Source of the DNA: Balanoglossus misakiensis
Lineage: Eukaryota > Hemichordata
NCBI GenBank assembly: GCA_040954595.2
Contig: CM082579.2
Span: 868,001 to 932,000, forward strand
Length of the DNA: 64,000 bases
Reading direction: 5' to 3'
Shown: piece after piece, positions 27,826-37,725 of the stretch
How positions within the stretch are numbered: position 1 is the first letter of the stretch
How the letters are laid out: each line of letters opens with the position of its first letter
Position numbers and translations under genes: made by a program
The notes under the pieces: generated by a model
What the model saw: only the letters and a program-made list of their open reading frames with translations
Told to the model about the DNA's origin: nothing
The model's database searches: none

Positions 27826-30800
27826 TTTGGAGGCTCGCCGGAGTCAACCGCTGAACCCCAACTTGGAAGTTATCGTGAAGATCTCGGTTTACAACAACCT
27901 GTTGATTCGAGTTCAACTGGACGAACGGTTCGCGTGGCTTTCTGAGTTGTTTAAGTAACGATGACTTGGTCGCCAAGCACGGTTGTCACTCGACCTTGTG
28001 TCATACTGTCAGACCTCAGTGTTCCTTCAGACAAGAGACGCATGCAACACTGCATATAGAGTCGCCTATGCGAGACAGCTCAACTCTGAAATAATTGCAG
28101 TGCGCGTTTGGTCTAATGACATGTTTGTATATAAGAATCACAAACAGAACAATCGATTTCAGATGTAGGGGAGTAGCATAGCTCTAAGCCACAGATATTC
28201 ACATGTATAGAAAATGGTTTTCTCACCGCATATTATAATGGTTGAATCCAATATTCGAAGGGATGTTCGTAGTTGATTAGTTGAAACTTCGGTTTTGTAT
28301 ATACATGTATTAATAGGCAACACAGAGCCTTTCTCGAATGGTTCCGCCAAGCAACCAACTAAAATCTAAACCAATATGGTATGGGGTTTGTTAATAATCA
28401 CGATTCTGTCGTCGTAGATGTAATAATTTCACATCTCTGTCAAATTTTGGCGTCGTGGGTTTAGCATTGTCATGAAAATCGGGCCACACTGGAAGTACAA
28501 ATGTATGCGCTGGGTCATAGCACTGACTGGTCAACTGAAAACCCGGTAACCACGATCCACCCGACCCTACTTGACACAGATCGTAGGGCTGAATCAGGGC
28601 TGTAGTTTGGCGAAATACACACAAGGCTTGAAAGCTGTAAGGATATGAGTCAGCTGGTGGTTTGCAATAACAGTGTTTGCCTTTTTGCTGGGAAATAAAA
28701 GAAATTCGATCCGAGATCTTCGAAATTGGTTGGAGCCTTTCCGAACATCTGTTCTGAGGATCAAAGTGGTTTTAAGTCTACTTAGAATAGAGGTTTGACA
28801 AGCGCTTACCTAGAAACACCTGCTGTCAGAAACACAATGAATTGTCTCTGATTTATGAGCAAAATCTTATCCCGTTTTCGCTCGATGGCCAAAATGATCT
28901 GCTTGGTGAATTTTAAAACGGTAATCTTTGTTTGGTTCCCTTGGGAACGAATCTTACATTGATGTAATAACAGCACTGGTCAGACTTATACATTTCCTGT
29001 ATTCGCCTGTTCAATTCCATTAAGTTGGCACCAATCCCTTCCCCAATTTGTTTGTTATTCTTTTTAAGTCTTGTGGGGCATTGACCATTTCATCTCGGCC
29101 ATTCCAAAAAACCTCCTTGTTCCGGCATTCATCTGAAAATTGACAACTTGTTGGCAACTTGAATATTCAACCACGTCAACATATAGCCGACATCTTCGGT
29201 ACCTTCAGTGTATAGGTCAAAATCCTAGCAACTGATCAACGACTTAAGAAATATGCAATACCACAAGGGTCAACAAAGCGGTCATCCTTTCATGCGAGAC
29301 GTAAAAACTTATTTATTTAACAGACCCATTCTATATAACGAGCTGTCACGGGGTACAGAAGCACGTAGGCTGTAAGTCGATCAATTAAGCCAACGCACGG
29401 ATGCCAAAGAAAAAGAAGAAGGGGCTTTCTTCACGGCCAGCACAATAAAATATACAACAATCTAGTATACACAGGACAAAGTTTACAGCGTTTGAACATA
29501 TACTGATCTCAAAACCCGTTGTACAAGACAGAGTTGAGGCAATGTAGTCTCAGTGACGTGATGGGTCTATGAAGGGTCTTTGAATATCTTCGCTTGGACA
29601 ATTATGCGTGTCTCCAATGTCGTCATGCGACCGTAACTTGGTCCCAGGCGCACAGGTGTAATACTACGTGCATGCATGCGTTCCTGTCGCGCAGTCCACA
29701 CGTAACCAAGGATACCATTACGATTAGGCGAAGGGGCACACTTTGAACGTCATTCACGTGTATAAGCGTTTAACATTTGCAATTGAGTTCTGGCAGTCAT
29801 AAGAGTTACGTGTGACTGACCGGTGTATAAGCTCACGCCTGACCTGTTTTATATCGACAATATGATGCTGTACACAATGTTTGGGGAATTCTTTGATTCA
29901 AGGACTTGCATACTTAAACTCAGCAGCCTACACCGTCTGTTGCAAATTCCGAGACAGTAAACAAACATGCGATGTGTTTTGTTTTCATAGTTCATAATCT
30001 TCCAATTCTCTCTCGGTATAATTGAACAACTTCCAAGTACTAGCAATGAATTTTATCATTTTGCGACAGTATTTATTTAGATAACTTATCATAATGACAC
30101 CGATTCTATATATATTTTCGTAGACGTATGGGAGTCATTAGCTACGGACCGGAGTCTACCAAAATAACGGTGTGTGCATGCTGTTTGTGCCAACAAGTGT
30201 CATTTACACATTGATTGTTAAACGGGGTGACAAAGAATAAAATGCTAAATTTACTGTTAACGATGCATAATTAATCTCAGCTGTCCATTCACATCGACAG
30301 TTATGACAAATTTAGCAATACTCGTCATCGTTTTGACCAAAGTTTGTTATCGGTTAACACACTTTTTCTCCGTTTTCTAAACGATCAATAAACCGCATCT
30401 GTAGACATTATAGCCAAATCTACTAACACAAATGAGTTTGCACTTGGGCATATCCAATGTATGGCTTGACCTAATAAGCGCAGAAACGACCGGACAACCC
30501 GCAGTTTCTGGGTAACACAGATATTTGATTCTTTCGCGATACGAAGCTAAAGGTCTGCTGAACGGCGATGGTGAAGTTCAAATGACCGTCCAAGGTTCGT
30601 TTGGTTGTTTTAAAAAATGTTTGGAGATTTTGCCGTTGTCTCTAAGAAGGCGCAAGTCCTGTTCCTGCATAGATCGTCGGAATAGACTGTGGAATAGACC
30701 GGAGATAGACTGGGTAACGAGAATGGCATTGTTTACAACAACTTGTCTGTAATTGCATATTGATTGTGTCTAAAGCGTTGCATAGCAACTTCACCGCCTC

Positions 30801-32040
30801 TGATTTGTCATAAATATGCCAGTCAACTATGCTGGATGTATCACCTGCGCGAAAACGACCTTTGAAATGATTTAGTGATGCCTGTCTTCATTGCGATAGC
30901 AGAAATCGTCCTTTTCCTAAGCACAGTTGGTATATAACTGTGGCAAAACATGTTTTACAATATATTTCTGAACGCATCATTTATGATGTCAAGACAAAGA
31001 ATAGCCTGCCAACTTATTGGAAAGCAAGCATATATTCACCGAATAAACAAAAGTAATTGGATTGAATCTTGAAGTGGAAGTTATTTGGTTTGCCAGTTAT
31101 GACGTAAAACGAATATGCAGAACATGCAGGGCAAACACAACCTGTATCTCCAAGTTGAGCAGCGGTGTTTTCCCTCACAAAGTGGTATTATCATACAGGT
31201 ACTTTTATGCTGATATTATCACAGACAGTCCTTGACACTGTGACACTGCATCTGTTTTCATGCTCAAGAAAAGGACCAAAATGGGCGTTCTGGTTTCTGT
31301 CATTGCAATATAGGTGTATGAAGGGTAAATGAAAGGCCGCTCTGTCCATTGTTAACACACAATAAATTAAACATTCCGTACACTTAAGTACATGAAAACC
31401 AACGCCGTCAAAGAAACTAGGCTGCCATCCTAAATTCACCTCATTTGTTCCACTGGTTCATGCGTTTTATTACAACATGAAAGCGAATATTCACACAATG
31501 GATCACGTAGAATCATCTTTGCAGACAATGAATTTAAGGTAACTTAATGGACAAGCTAGTACTTTTGGCAGCGTATACATCCTGCTATGCAGCTGAGAGA
31601 AAAAGAGTTGACAAGAGTCGTCCCAGATTCAGGCCCTCAGAAAAGACAAACAGGAGACAGTACAACCATACCAGGACACCTTTAACAATTTTTATTTCAT
31701 ATAAAAAACGTCTGTAAGTAAATCTTTTCGTACAAAATTACACAAGTCTCCTTCATTCAAAATTTGTACATTTTACAACATCCAATTCCTTTCCATAACT
31801 CATTACTAACATGTTGATGAAGTATTGAGTGGAAATTTATACAAGTGTAAAACAAAAGAACTTCGGCTACGCTATAAAATGGACTGTGAGGGCGCTAAAT
31901 CAATGCAGTGTTAAATTTATTTCTTTGTCGAACAAAAACTATAACTACAAAACATAACATAGACATCTTTCCATGATACAAATATCTTTCTCTTTAAAAT
32001 GGAATAAATATTTAGCTACAAGTTTCTCCAATTCTAAACT
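27826..32040. other. Largely gene-free stretch
   Basis: No robust multi-exon gene could be assembled. It contains one possible minus-strand terminal exon near 28391-28601 and scattered ORFs under 90 codons. Distal regulatory DNA or long UTRs are possible. Confidence 0.4.
28391..28601 (-). CDS. Possible terminal exon of an unknown minus-strand gene
   Basis: After a plausible acceptor (CAAACTACAG) the frame encodes about 69 aa, including GGSWLPGFQLTSQCYDPAH and TFVLPVWPDFHDNAKP, ending QNRDY*. The composition (Pro, Trp, aromatic residues) is protein-like rather than low complexity. No upstream exons were found and I recognise no family, so it may be chance. Confidence 0.25.
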
Positions 32041-33395
32041 TTAATTATTAAGGAAGTCATATTCTCGTTTCATTCTGAGAGTAACTATGAGCATTTCTTT
32101 GTCACCATCCCATTTGGCTGTGCCATTTTTACTGTCAACTGGATGAGGAAGGTGTAACCCAAGTTTGCTGAAAATAAAAACAAGGCAGCTGTTTAGTTCA
32201 GAGAGATTGTAAAGATGTAATTACAACTGTCTAGCCAGAACATGGCAAATTCTGGGCAAATAAAAATAACTCGCCAAACACTGACATGTGTGGTATCATT
32301 GACATATACATGTCATTACATCAACACCATGTGAAAGTAAAGAACTTCTTTCAAAGCAAGACAAATAAATATATAACGATATCTTACTATTTTGTAGTTC
32401 TGCAGTCCAAGAACTTGTCAGTAACATTCAAGTCCACATCTGTTTTCTTTGTATTAGGAAGTTTTATTTTAATCTGTAATAATAATATGGTTGGGAACAG
32501 GTTACTGCACAATATTAAATCAAGTGGCTGCCAACAACAATTTGAACGGTGAACCCTATCTTCTAATTCAACAAACATCACATATCAAACAAAGTCACAA
32601 ACTCCATCACACATTTCACTTACAACTATATCTTCACATGATGATGATGTTGGATTCTTATTACCCATTTGAAGGAAAACATCTTCTGTTGTGATTGCTT
32701 GTTTAAAAACAATATCGTATCTGCAAAAAGGGGAAATAATTCATAAAATTATACTGTAGACTCATTGAAAAATTATACTAACATACTGCTCATGCTATCC
32801 AGTCAGGCAACTATGAGCAATCACTGAATCATGTGACTGTATTTACAAATGAGGACACTAACTCTGGCTGTGGTCTTGGATCATTCAAGTCTTCATACTC
32901 AGCACCCTCAGGCACTTCGTCTTCCGCCCAGATGTCTTTAGTCTCTGGTTGTTTATCAGCTGTGGAGGTAAATCCCATTGATGGAGAGGTCAGTTAAGAG
33001 AAGCCATAATAGCCATATGATACTGAATGACCCCTAATGGATGATTGGGTACTGGTGTTAATTGTAAAATATATATCAATATTGGAAGTTAGCATAGTCA
33101 TGTCATTGTAAAAAAACTTACTTGGTTTTGGTTGAGGCTGCTTCTGTTTTTGTGGTCCTATACTTGATGGCCCAAGTTTTGATGCAGTTGAAACTGGCTG
33201 ACAACACAAAAAGTAATCAGTGTTCAATCATAGATCTTTGAATTACAACAAAGCAATCCGAATAACTCGAAAGCAAATAGAAGTCGTGGATACTACCTTG
33301 TCATCATCGTCAGAGCTATCGTCACCGGCTGGTTTCAGAAGGTCCACAAGTCTGCCTAAACCGTCACCCGATAGAAATCCGCTGCTATCGACCAT
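32041..33395 (-). CDS. DNAAF6: DNAAF6 (PIH1D3), axonemal dynein assembly factor
   Basis: Six exons on the minus strand (33395-33297, 33197-33122, 32959-32863, 32720-32624, 32473-32388, 32167-32041) join in phase to 193 aa; human is about 214. Shared features with human PIH1D3 from memory: KLGPSSIGP, DIWAEDEVPEGAEYED, YDIVFKQAITTEDVFLQM, IKIKLPNTKKTDVDLNV and LHLPHPVDSKNG, ending LIVTLRMKREYDF. The C-terminal half (about 105-190) is the CS-like beta-sandwich of the PIH1D family. The protein acts with HSP90 cochaperones in the cytoplasm to pre-assemble dynein arms of motile cilia, so the organism has motile cilia. The exon 3 donor is GTTAGT, a weak but usable site. It is divergent from the snoRNA host gene. 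Confidence 0.93.
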
Positions 33396-33984
33396 GGCTC
33401 TCAGTGTCACTCGATCCACTCAACTTTCAAAAATAGTTTCTCTAATAAAATGTAAACGTTGGAGCAGACGATCCAAAGGCAGTCCGTAAGCAAAATGACA
33501 GGCCCAGGGAAGTACTGTTAATGTGACGTTATCAAATCATAATCATAAGTTACAAAGATGACGGTAAATGTACTGAATTTCCAGAAATATACAGTACAAC
33601 TTGCCCGTTTCCAGGACGACTGATTACAACGCTGTGGCGTTATACCGGAAGTAGCCCGCCATCTCGTGGTGACCCTTCTTGACAGACATGCACGCGCGTG
33701 CGTGGACAGGGGTGCGAGTACCCAGGCTTTGTTTTTTGTGTATGTGTGTGTTTTGAACATTTTGACTAAGAGTTCATGAAACAGATAATGTTTTAGGATT
33801 TTTAAAAAGTAAATATGGCATAAATAATCACGTGTTCTGTCTGGTATGGCGTTGACAACGCTATAAAACAAAAGTACTTAAAGGGAAGATATGCGAGGGC
33901 GCTCTGACAAATGTAATATACAAGGGTCCACACGTGATTTCTGGTCTTTCCGTTCCAGAGTTTGGCAGTGGAAGGACGTGTGAC
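33396..33984. promoter_or_regulatory. Divergent promoter region DNAAF6 / snoRNA host gene
   Basis: A consensus ETS/GABP site ACCGGAAGT lies at 33644-33652, with a CGCCATCT (YY1-like) stretch from 33657. A pyrimidine-rich TCTTTCCGTTCC near 33945 could be a 5'-TOP-like start for the host gene. Motifs were read by eye. Confidence 0.4.
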
Positions 33985-34324
33985 ATGGAAGCTGCTCAAT
34001 TATTTCAAGAACCGGGAAGGTGCCCACTTTCAAGAACCCATCAAGTTCTAGGGCTTTTAAATTACCACAACATTTATACAAAGCAATGCGGGTGAGTGTC
34101 ACTTATTTGAAAAAGAAAGCATCTTTTGGGGGTCAATTTGTCTTCATGAAATTTTGGGTGGTTGACGTCGAGAATTTTCTAGTTTGGTTCAATCGGGGAA
34201 TGGTGCATCCATCGGTTTTAGTGGAAATATTGTCGTATGTAATGATGACGAAAATATAAATCACATGATCTTATCTGATTCACCGTGATATAAACCTTGG
34301 AGACCTGAACATACGACGGATTTT

Positions 34325-34400
34325 TCCACGTGGCCAATAGCACATGGCGTGGCATTAACCGCCAAGACGCCATCTTGAAAAACGACATGACCACGTGGTG
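34325..34400 (+). promoter_or_regulatory. Motif cluster, possible alternative host promoter
   Basis: CACGTG (34327-34332), CCAAT (34334-34338), YY1 motif CGCCATCTT (34368-34376, the same 9-mer as at 19833 in reverse) and a second CACGTG (34392-34397) lie within 75 bp. A donor-like TTAG|GTGATC follows near 34430. Vertebrate 5'-TOP and snoRNA host promoters often place YY1 sites just after the start. Confidence 0.35.
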
Positions 34401-34637
34401 CGTTGAAGAAACAGAACTGGTGAAAAGTTAGGTGATCTGTTCATTAAAATTACAAGCGTATATTTTAACATTTATTTTATTATTTTTTTAAATACAGGAA
34501 TGGAGTTGTGCAATTTCTCGGAAGTTAGAAGCGGTTCTCGTGACAAAGATGAGTCACAAAAGGTTGGTGTTGAAATGGAATGTTGGAGGTACCACATGGT
34601 AGCTCCATGGTTGAATCTATTCTCACTGTCTGACTTC

Positions 34638-34735
34638 TGCTTGTAATGATGATCGATTTTTTCCCCGTCTTATCGATAAATGAGGATACACTTTGTCATG
34701 ATTTCGTGACAAGCCAATCCAAATCTGAACAAGCA
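34638..34735 (+). ncRNA. Box C/D snoRNA, unassigned family, copy 1
   Basis: C box ATGATGA (34646-34652) and D box CTGA (34725-34728) are enclosed by a perfect 7-bp terminal stem, TGCTTGT (34638-34644) with ACAAGCA (34729-34735). A C'-like ATGAGGA and an inner hairpin (TTTGTCATG / CGTGACAAG) lie between. The sequence before the D box is GCCAATCCAAAT; CAATCCAA could pair with a conserved TTGGATTG in 28S rRNA, but the match is short. It is intronic in the host gene. A near-identical copy is at 36024. Confidence 0.8.
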
Positions 34736-34998
34736 TGTCAGACATTGTTTTTCCATTGTGGTGTTTGACTTTGATATCTTTCCAATCAAAAAGTGCCCAC
34801 AGACAATTGCTAGTAGATAAACAATATAATTACAAGAATTGCGTAATAAAAACTTCTGTCTTTTTCAGTTTGTGAAGTATTGCAGTTACCTGTCCTCTGT
34901 GGAACACTATTCATGGAAGAACAAGCAACAATGGTAAATATGTTTCTGGTATCTTTGAGAAATGTATATTTCGGAAAATGGAAATTATGGTATTTCCA

Positions 34999-35103
34999 TA
35001 TCTTTGCGAAGATGAAACTTTTCCAAAACATTCGCAGTTTCCACCAAAGAGATTTCGGTCTCAATGATGGGAGAAGAACCTTCCTTGGATGTCTGAGCTG
35101 AGA
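34999..35103 (+). ncRNA. SNORD14: U14 snoRNA (SNORD14), copy 1
   Basis: Contains both U14 rRNA-pairing elements. Domain A CATTCGCAGTTTC is complementary to GAAACTGCGAATG near the 18S 5' end. Domain B CCTTCCTTGGATGT is the exact complement of 18S ACATCCAAGGAAGG, directly before the D box CTGA (35093-35096). The C box is AGATGAA (35010-35016), a variant, and the C' box is ATGATGG. U14 is needed for 18S processing and directs one 2'-O-methylation through domain B. Terminal stem ATCT..GC with GC..AGAT. It lies in the intron after the third host exon. Confidence 0.9.
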
Positions 35104-35349
35104 TCCAATCTGAAAATTCCATTAAACATGCTTCATTGTCCATTCTGACACATTGTATTCTTGTCTTTTAGGCTTGGATCGATGTAAATTGGTCATGGTG
35201 TAAGGTAAGATTTACAGGCATTACACAACACAATGTGTTTATTTTACACCATGTTTCTCTGATCAAATTACACCCTTCATCAAAGAACTCAAATTTACGT
35301 AAATTCTGGCTCAAAGCTGGCCAACCTGTACAAAATATTTTGTGAAGAT

Positions 35350-35460
35350 GAGAACTTGTGCGAAGATGAAACTTTTCCAAAACATTCGCAGTTTCCACCA
35401 AAGAGATTTCGGTCTCAATGATGGGAGAAGAACCTTCCTTGGATGTCTGAGCTGAGTTCT
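35350..35460 (+). ncRNA. SNORD14: U14 snoRNA (SNORD14), copy 2
   Basis: Near-identical core to copy 1: variant C box AGATGAA (35364-35370), domain A, C' box, domain B and D box CTGA (35447-35450). Flanks differ, but the terminal stem is kept with different bases (AGAACT with AGTTCT), which argues that each copy is folded and functional. It lies in the next host intron. Confidence 0.9.
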
Positions 35461-35705
35461 ATCTTCAGTAAATACTATTCTGCATCTAGTTTGACTGTAT
35501 GTGGGACCTTTGGTGTGATGTTGTATTCAATCGTCTTTTTACAGATATGGTTGCTGTTATGTTCTTGTTGTTAATTGAATTTGCCAGCAGAAGTGAAATT
35601 AGGACAAAATGACGGGAATGCAGTAGGTCAAAATCAAGGTAATACAACGTAATCTCTAGAGATCATGAAATATCAATAATACAAGTTAACTTTATTAATA
35701 TATAT

Positions 35706-35814
35706 TAGTCTTTGCGATGAAGAAATCTTTCCAAAACATTCGCAGTTTCCACCAAAGAGATTTCGGTCTCAATGATGGGAGAAGAACCTTCCTTGGATGT
35801 CTGAGCTGAGACTT
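35706..35814 (+). ncRNA. SNORD14: U14 snoRNA (SNORD14), copy 3
   Basis: Core as in copies 1 and 2, with C box GCGATGA (35714-35720) and D box CTGA (35801-35804). The terminal stem is AGTCT with AGACT, again compensated relative to the other copies. Domains A and B are intact. It lies in the intron before the 35911 exon. Confidence 0.9.
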
Positions 35815-36023
35815 AATACCAGAAAATGGCTGATTCAGTTTCTTATGTTTTCATGTGTGGAGACAAGTAACTCTTGTACTGACATTTGTATGCCTTTTTG
35901 TCTGATGTAACAGATTGGTGTTGGTGAATATAGAGGTCTGGCAAAACCAAAAGATAAAACTGCAGGACAAGTTGGTTGTAAGTATACATGCTCGTTAGAT
36001 GTTGCTGAAATTGGAGAAGAGAA

Positions 36024-36121
36024 TGCTTGTTGTGATGATCGATTTTTTCCCCGTCTTATCGATAAATGAGGATACACTTTGTCATGTTTTCGTGACAAGC
36101 CAATCCAAATCTGAACAAGCA
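36024..36121 (+). ncRNA. Box C/D snoRNA, unassigned family, copy 2
   Basis: Nearly identical to the snoRNA at 34638: terminal stem TGCTTGT (36024-36030) with ACAAGCA (36115-36121), C box GTGATGA (36032-36038), D box CTGA (36111-36114), and the same GCCAATCCAAAT guide segment. Differences fall at the C-box purine and one base of the hairpin loop. One per intron, as for the U14 copies. Confidence 0.82.
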
Positions 36122-36314
36122 TAGTTCTGACTGCCATTGTGCACACAACCATATTTTTGTTCATATTTCATTAATCATGATTTTTCTGATTTTAACAGTG
36201 TTGATGCAGTGGAGTTAATTCGAAGCGAGTGTGAAGGAAATTATATTAAGGTAATTATTTTGTGTGTGCATGCCTTCCTGCCTGCAGTGTCTTTGGGCAC
36301 AGACAAGTGTTGAT

Positions 36315-36397
36315 ATATGTGATGATGATATCTCATTTTCTCTCAAAGAGAGACTCCTGTCTCAATGATGCATTTTCCTTGGATGTGTCTGAGCAAA
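36315..36397 (+). ncRNA. Diverged U14-like box C/D snoRNA
   Basis: C box GTGATGA (36320-36326), C'-like ATGATGC, domain B-like TTCCTTGGATGTG and D box CTGA (36389-36392) are present. The domain A segment found in the three upstream copies is missing. Two extra bases sit between the 18S-complementary core and the D box, which would shift a methylation target by two nucleotides. It lies in the last host intron. Confidence 0.65.
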
Positions 36398-36650
36398 AAT
36401 CAACACATCAATTTTATTCATTATGTGTAGGACCAGACATTTTCCAAGACTGATACTTTATTTCCTTTTTACAGGTTGAATTGATGCCATAGGAAACGAA
36501 GTGTCCAGACATGAATTTGAAAATTGAAGAGGATCAGAATGACATGCCTAACTTAACTAGATAGATTTTAATCTTAGCTTTATTGTAAAGCGCATTGAGA
36601 TAATTTATTATGTAGTGTGCTATATTGAACAAGCAAAGCTGTATTAAATT

Positions 36651-37725
36651 TTTGTCTTGAATATTGACTTAAGTGTCACATACTCATTCAACAAAGTTTC
36701 AAATGTGTTTATATGACCCATGTGTTGGATGCCCTGACTGACATTGCCCCATCCCAGCATGGTTGAGATGACCTTTTACCGAAATATTTGTAAACTTGAG
36801 AAGTCTGCCCCCTAGCCAATGACTACCACACTTTCTTCAAAGTGTTCATACATTTTTGCCACTGAGGGAGCCCTGGTGTCTCATTGCAAGAATCCATTTC
36901 TGCCATAAAACTTGAAAATAAAACGATGTTCCCGAAACCCACTGTAGGTAAAATAAATGCACAGGTCACAATTTGGCATAAACATCTTTAAAATCCCGCT
37001 TGGTTGCATTAATCTGACTTTTATTCAAAACGTGCTGAGCATCAGACCAGCTTATGGAGTTCCCTGTATATAGTCACAAAGATTTACTGCTTCTCAATCA
37101 ATATTAGGTTTCTGGGTCACATCTTAACAGTTACTTTCATACGTGGGGGAAAACGTGCTTCTATCGCTGTTTGTGTGTCTGGAAATCTGAAGTGTTCAAA
37201 CGTAAAATTTATTATTATATACCAGTTGGCTTGACGCGTAATATTGCACGAACTATTGTGAAAGACGGTCGCGACCTTAACTCTGGGTTCACAGGTGTCA
37301 TATCAGCTACTCGCGTAAACATCAATAAATTATGTTAATTGTGTTTCCTGCACGAATAGAACAGCTGCAATGATGTCACGTGAGGAGAACGGAATGTGAA
37401 ATATTGCCAGCTTCGCGGTGCTATAATTTATGTCGTCTGCGGGAGAGCAGCGCATCCATGAGTCATATATGATATTTTCACCGCGTTTTAATTTGCCGCA
37501 CAAGTTGAGGGATAAGTCAGAACGTAGTCTTCACGGGTGTGTGGATTTTTTTTCAGTGACAACAGTTGAACTGCCGAACATTCTCCGTTCCGCACAGATA
37601 TTCGAGTGAACGAAATCATCTTTCTTGGGTTGCTCCATTCTCTTGCATGGACTGACGCGAGGGAGGCGAGTTCATTTGAGTGCACGACAATAAGTGTATT
37701 AAAAGATTTGAACAAATCTGCGCAA
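36651..37725. other. Intergenic region before the CH-domain gene
   Basis: 3' flank of the snoRNA host gene followed by the promoter side of the LIMCH1/LMO7-like gene. No further exon is recognised. The CH gene frame is open back to an ATG at 37606, which could extend the protein by 40 residues. Confidence 0.4.

Larger units (their letters stand above)
33985..36650 (+). ncRNA. snoRNA host gene (probable non-coding transcript, 7-8 exons)
   Basis: GT-AG exons are readable at 33985-34090 (start uncertain), 34498-34560, 34868-34934, 35173-35205, 35545-35640, 35911-about 35979, 36200-36250 and 36475 to about 36650 (ATTAAA at 36643). Each intron from the second to the seventh contains one box C/D snoRNA. 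From the ATG at 33985 the frame runs about 84 codons (MEAAQLFQEPGRC...) and meets a stop early in the fourth exon, four introns before the end. Such a transcript would be a nonsense-mediated-decay target, as known for vertebrate hosts like GAS5. The first exon may instead begin near 34380, where CACGTG (34327), CCAAT (34334) and a YY1 motif CGCCATCTT (34368) cluster. Exons show no conserved domain, so I call it non-coding; a short peptide cannot be excluded. Confidence 0.7.

Noticed and set aside
27710-27976. 88-aa minus-strand ORF MATKSSLLKQLRK...
   Set aside because: It overlaps the start of the 486-codon exon in another frame; most likely 5' UTR reading of the charged protein gene.
30525-30752. 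75-aa plus-strand ORF
   Set aside because: No family similarity, no splice partners; Arg/Cys/Leu composition looks random.
34243-34285. ATGATGA ... CTGA pair in the first host intron
   Set aside because: Only about 40 nt apart with no terminal stem, too short for a normal box C/D snoRNA.
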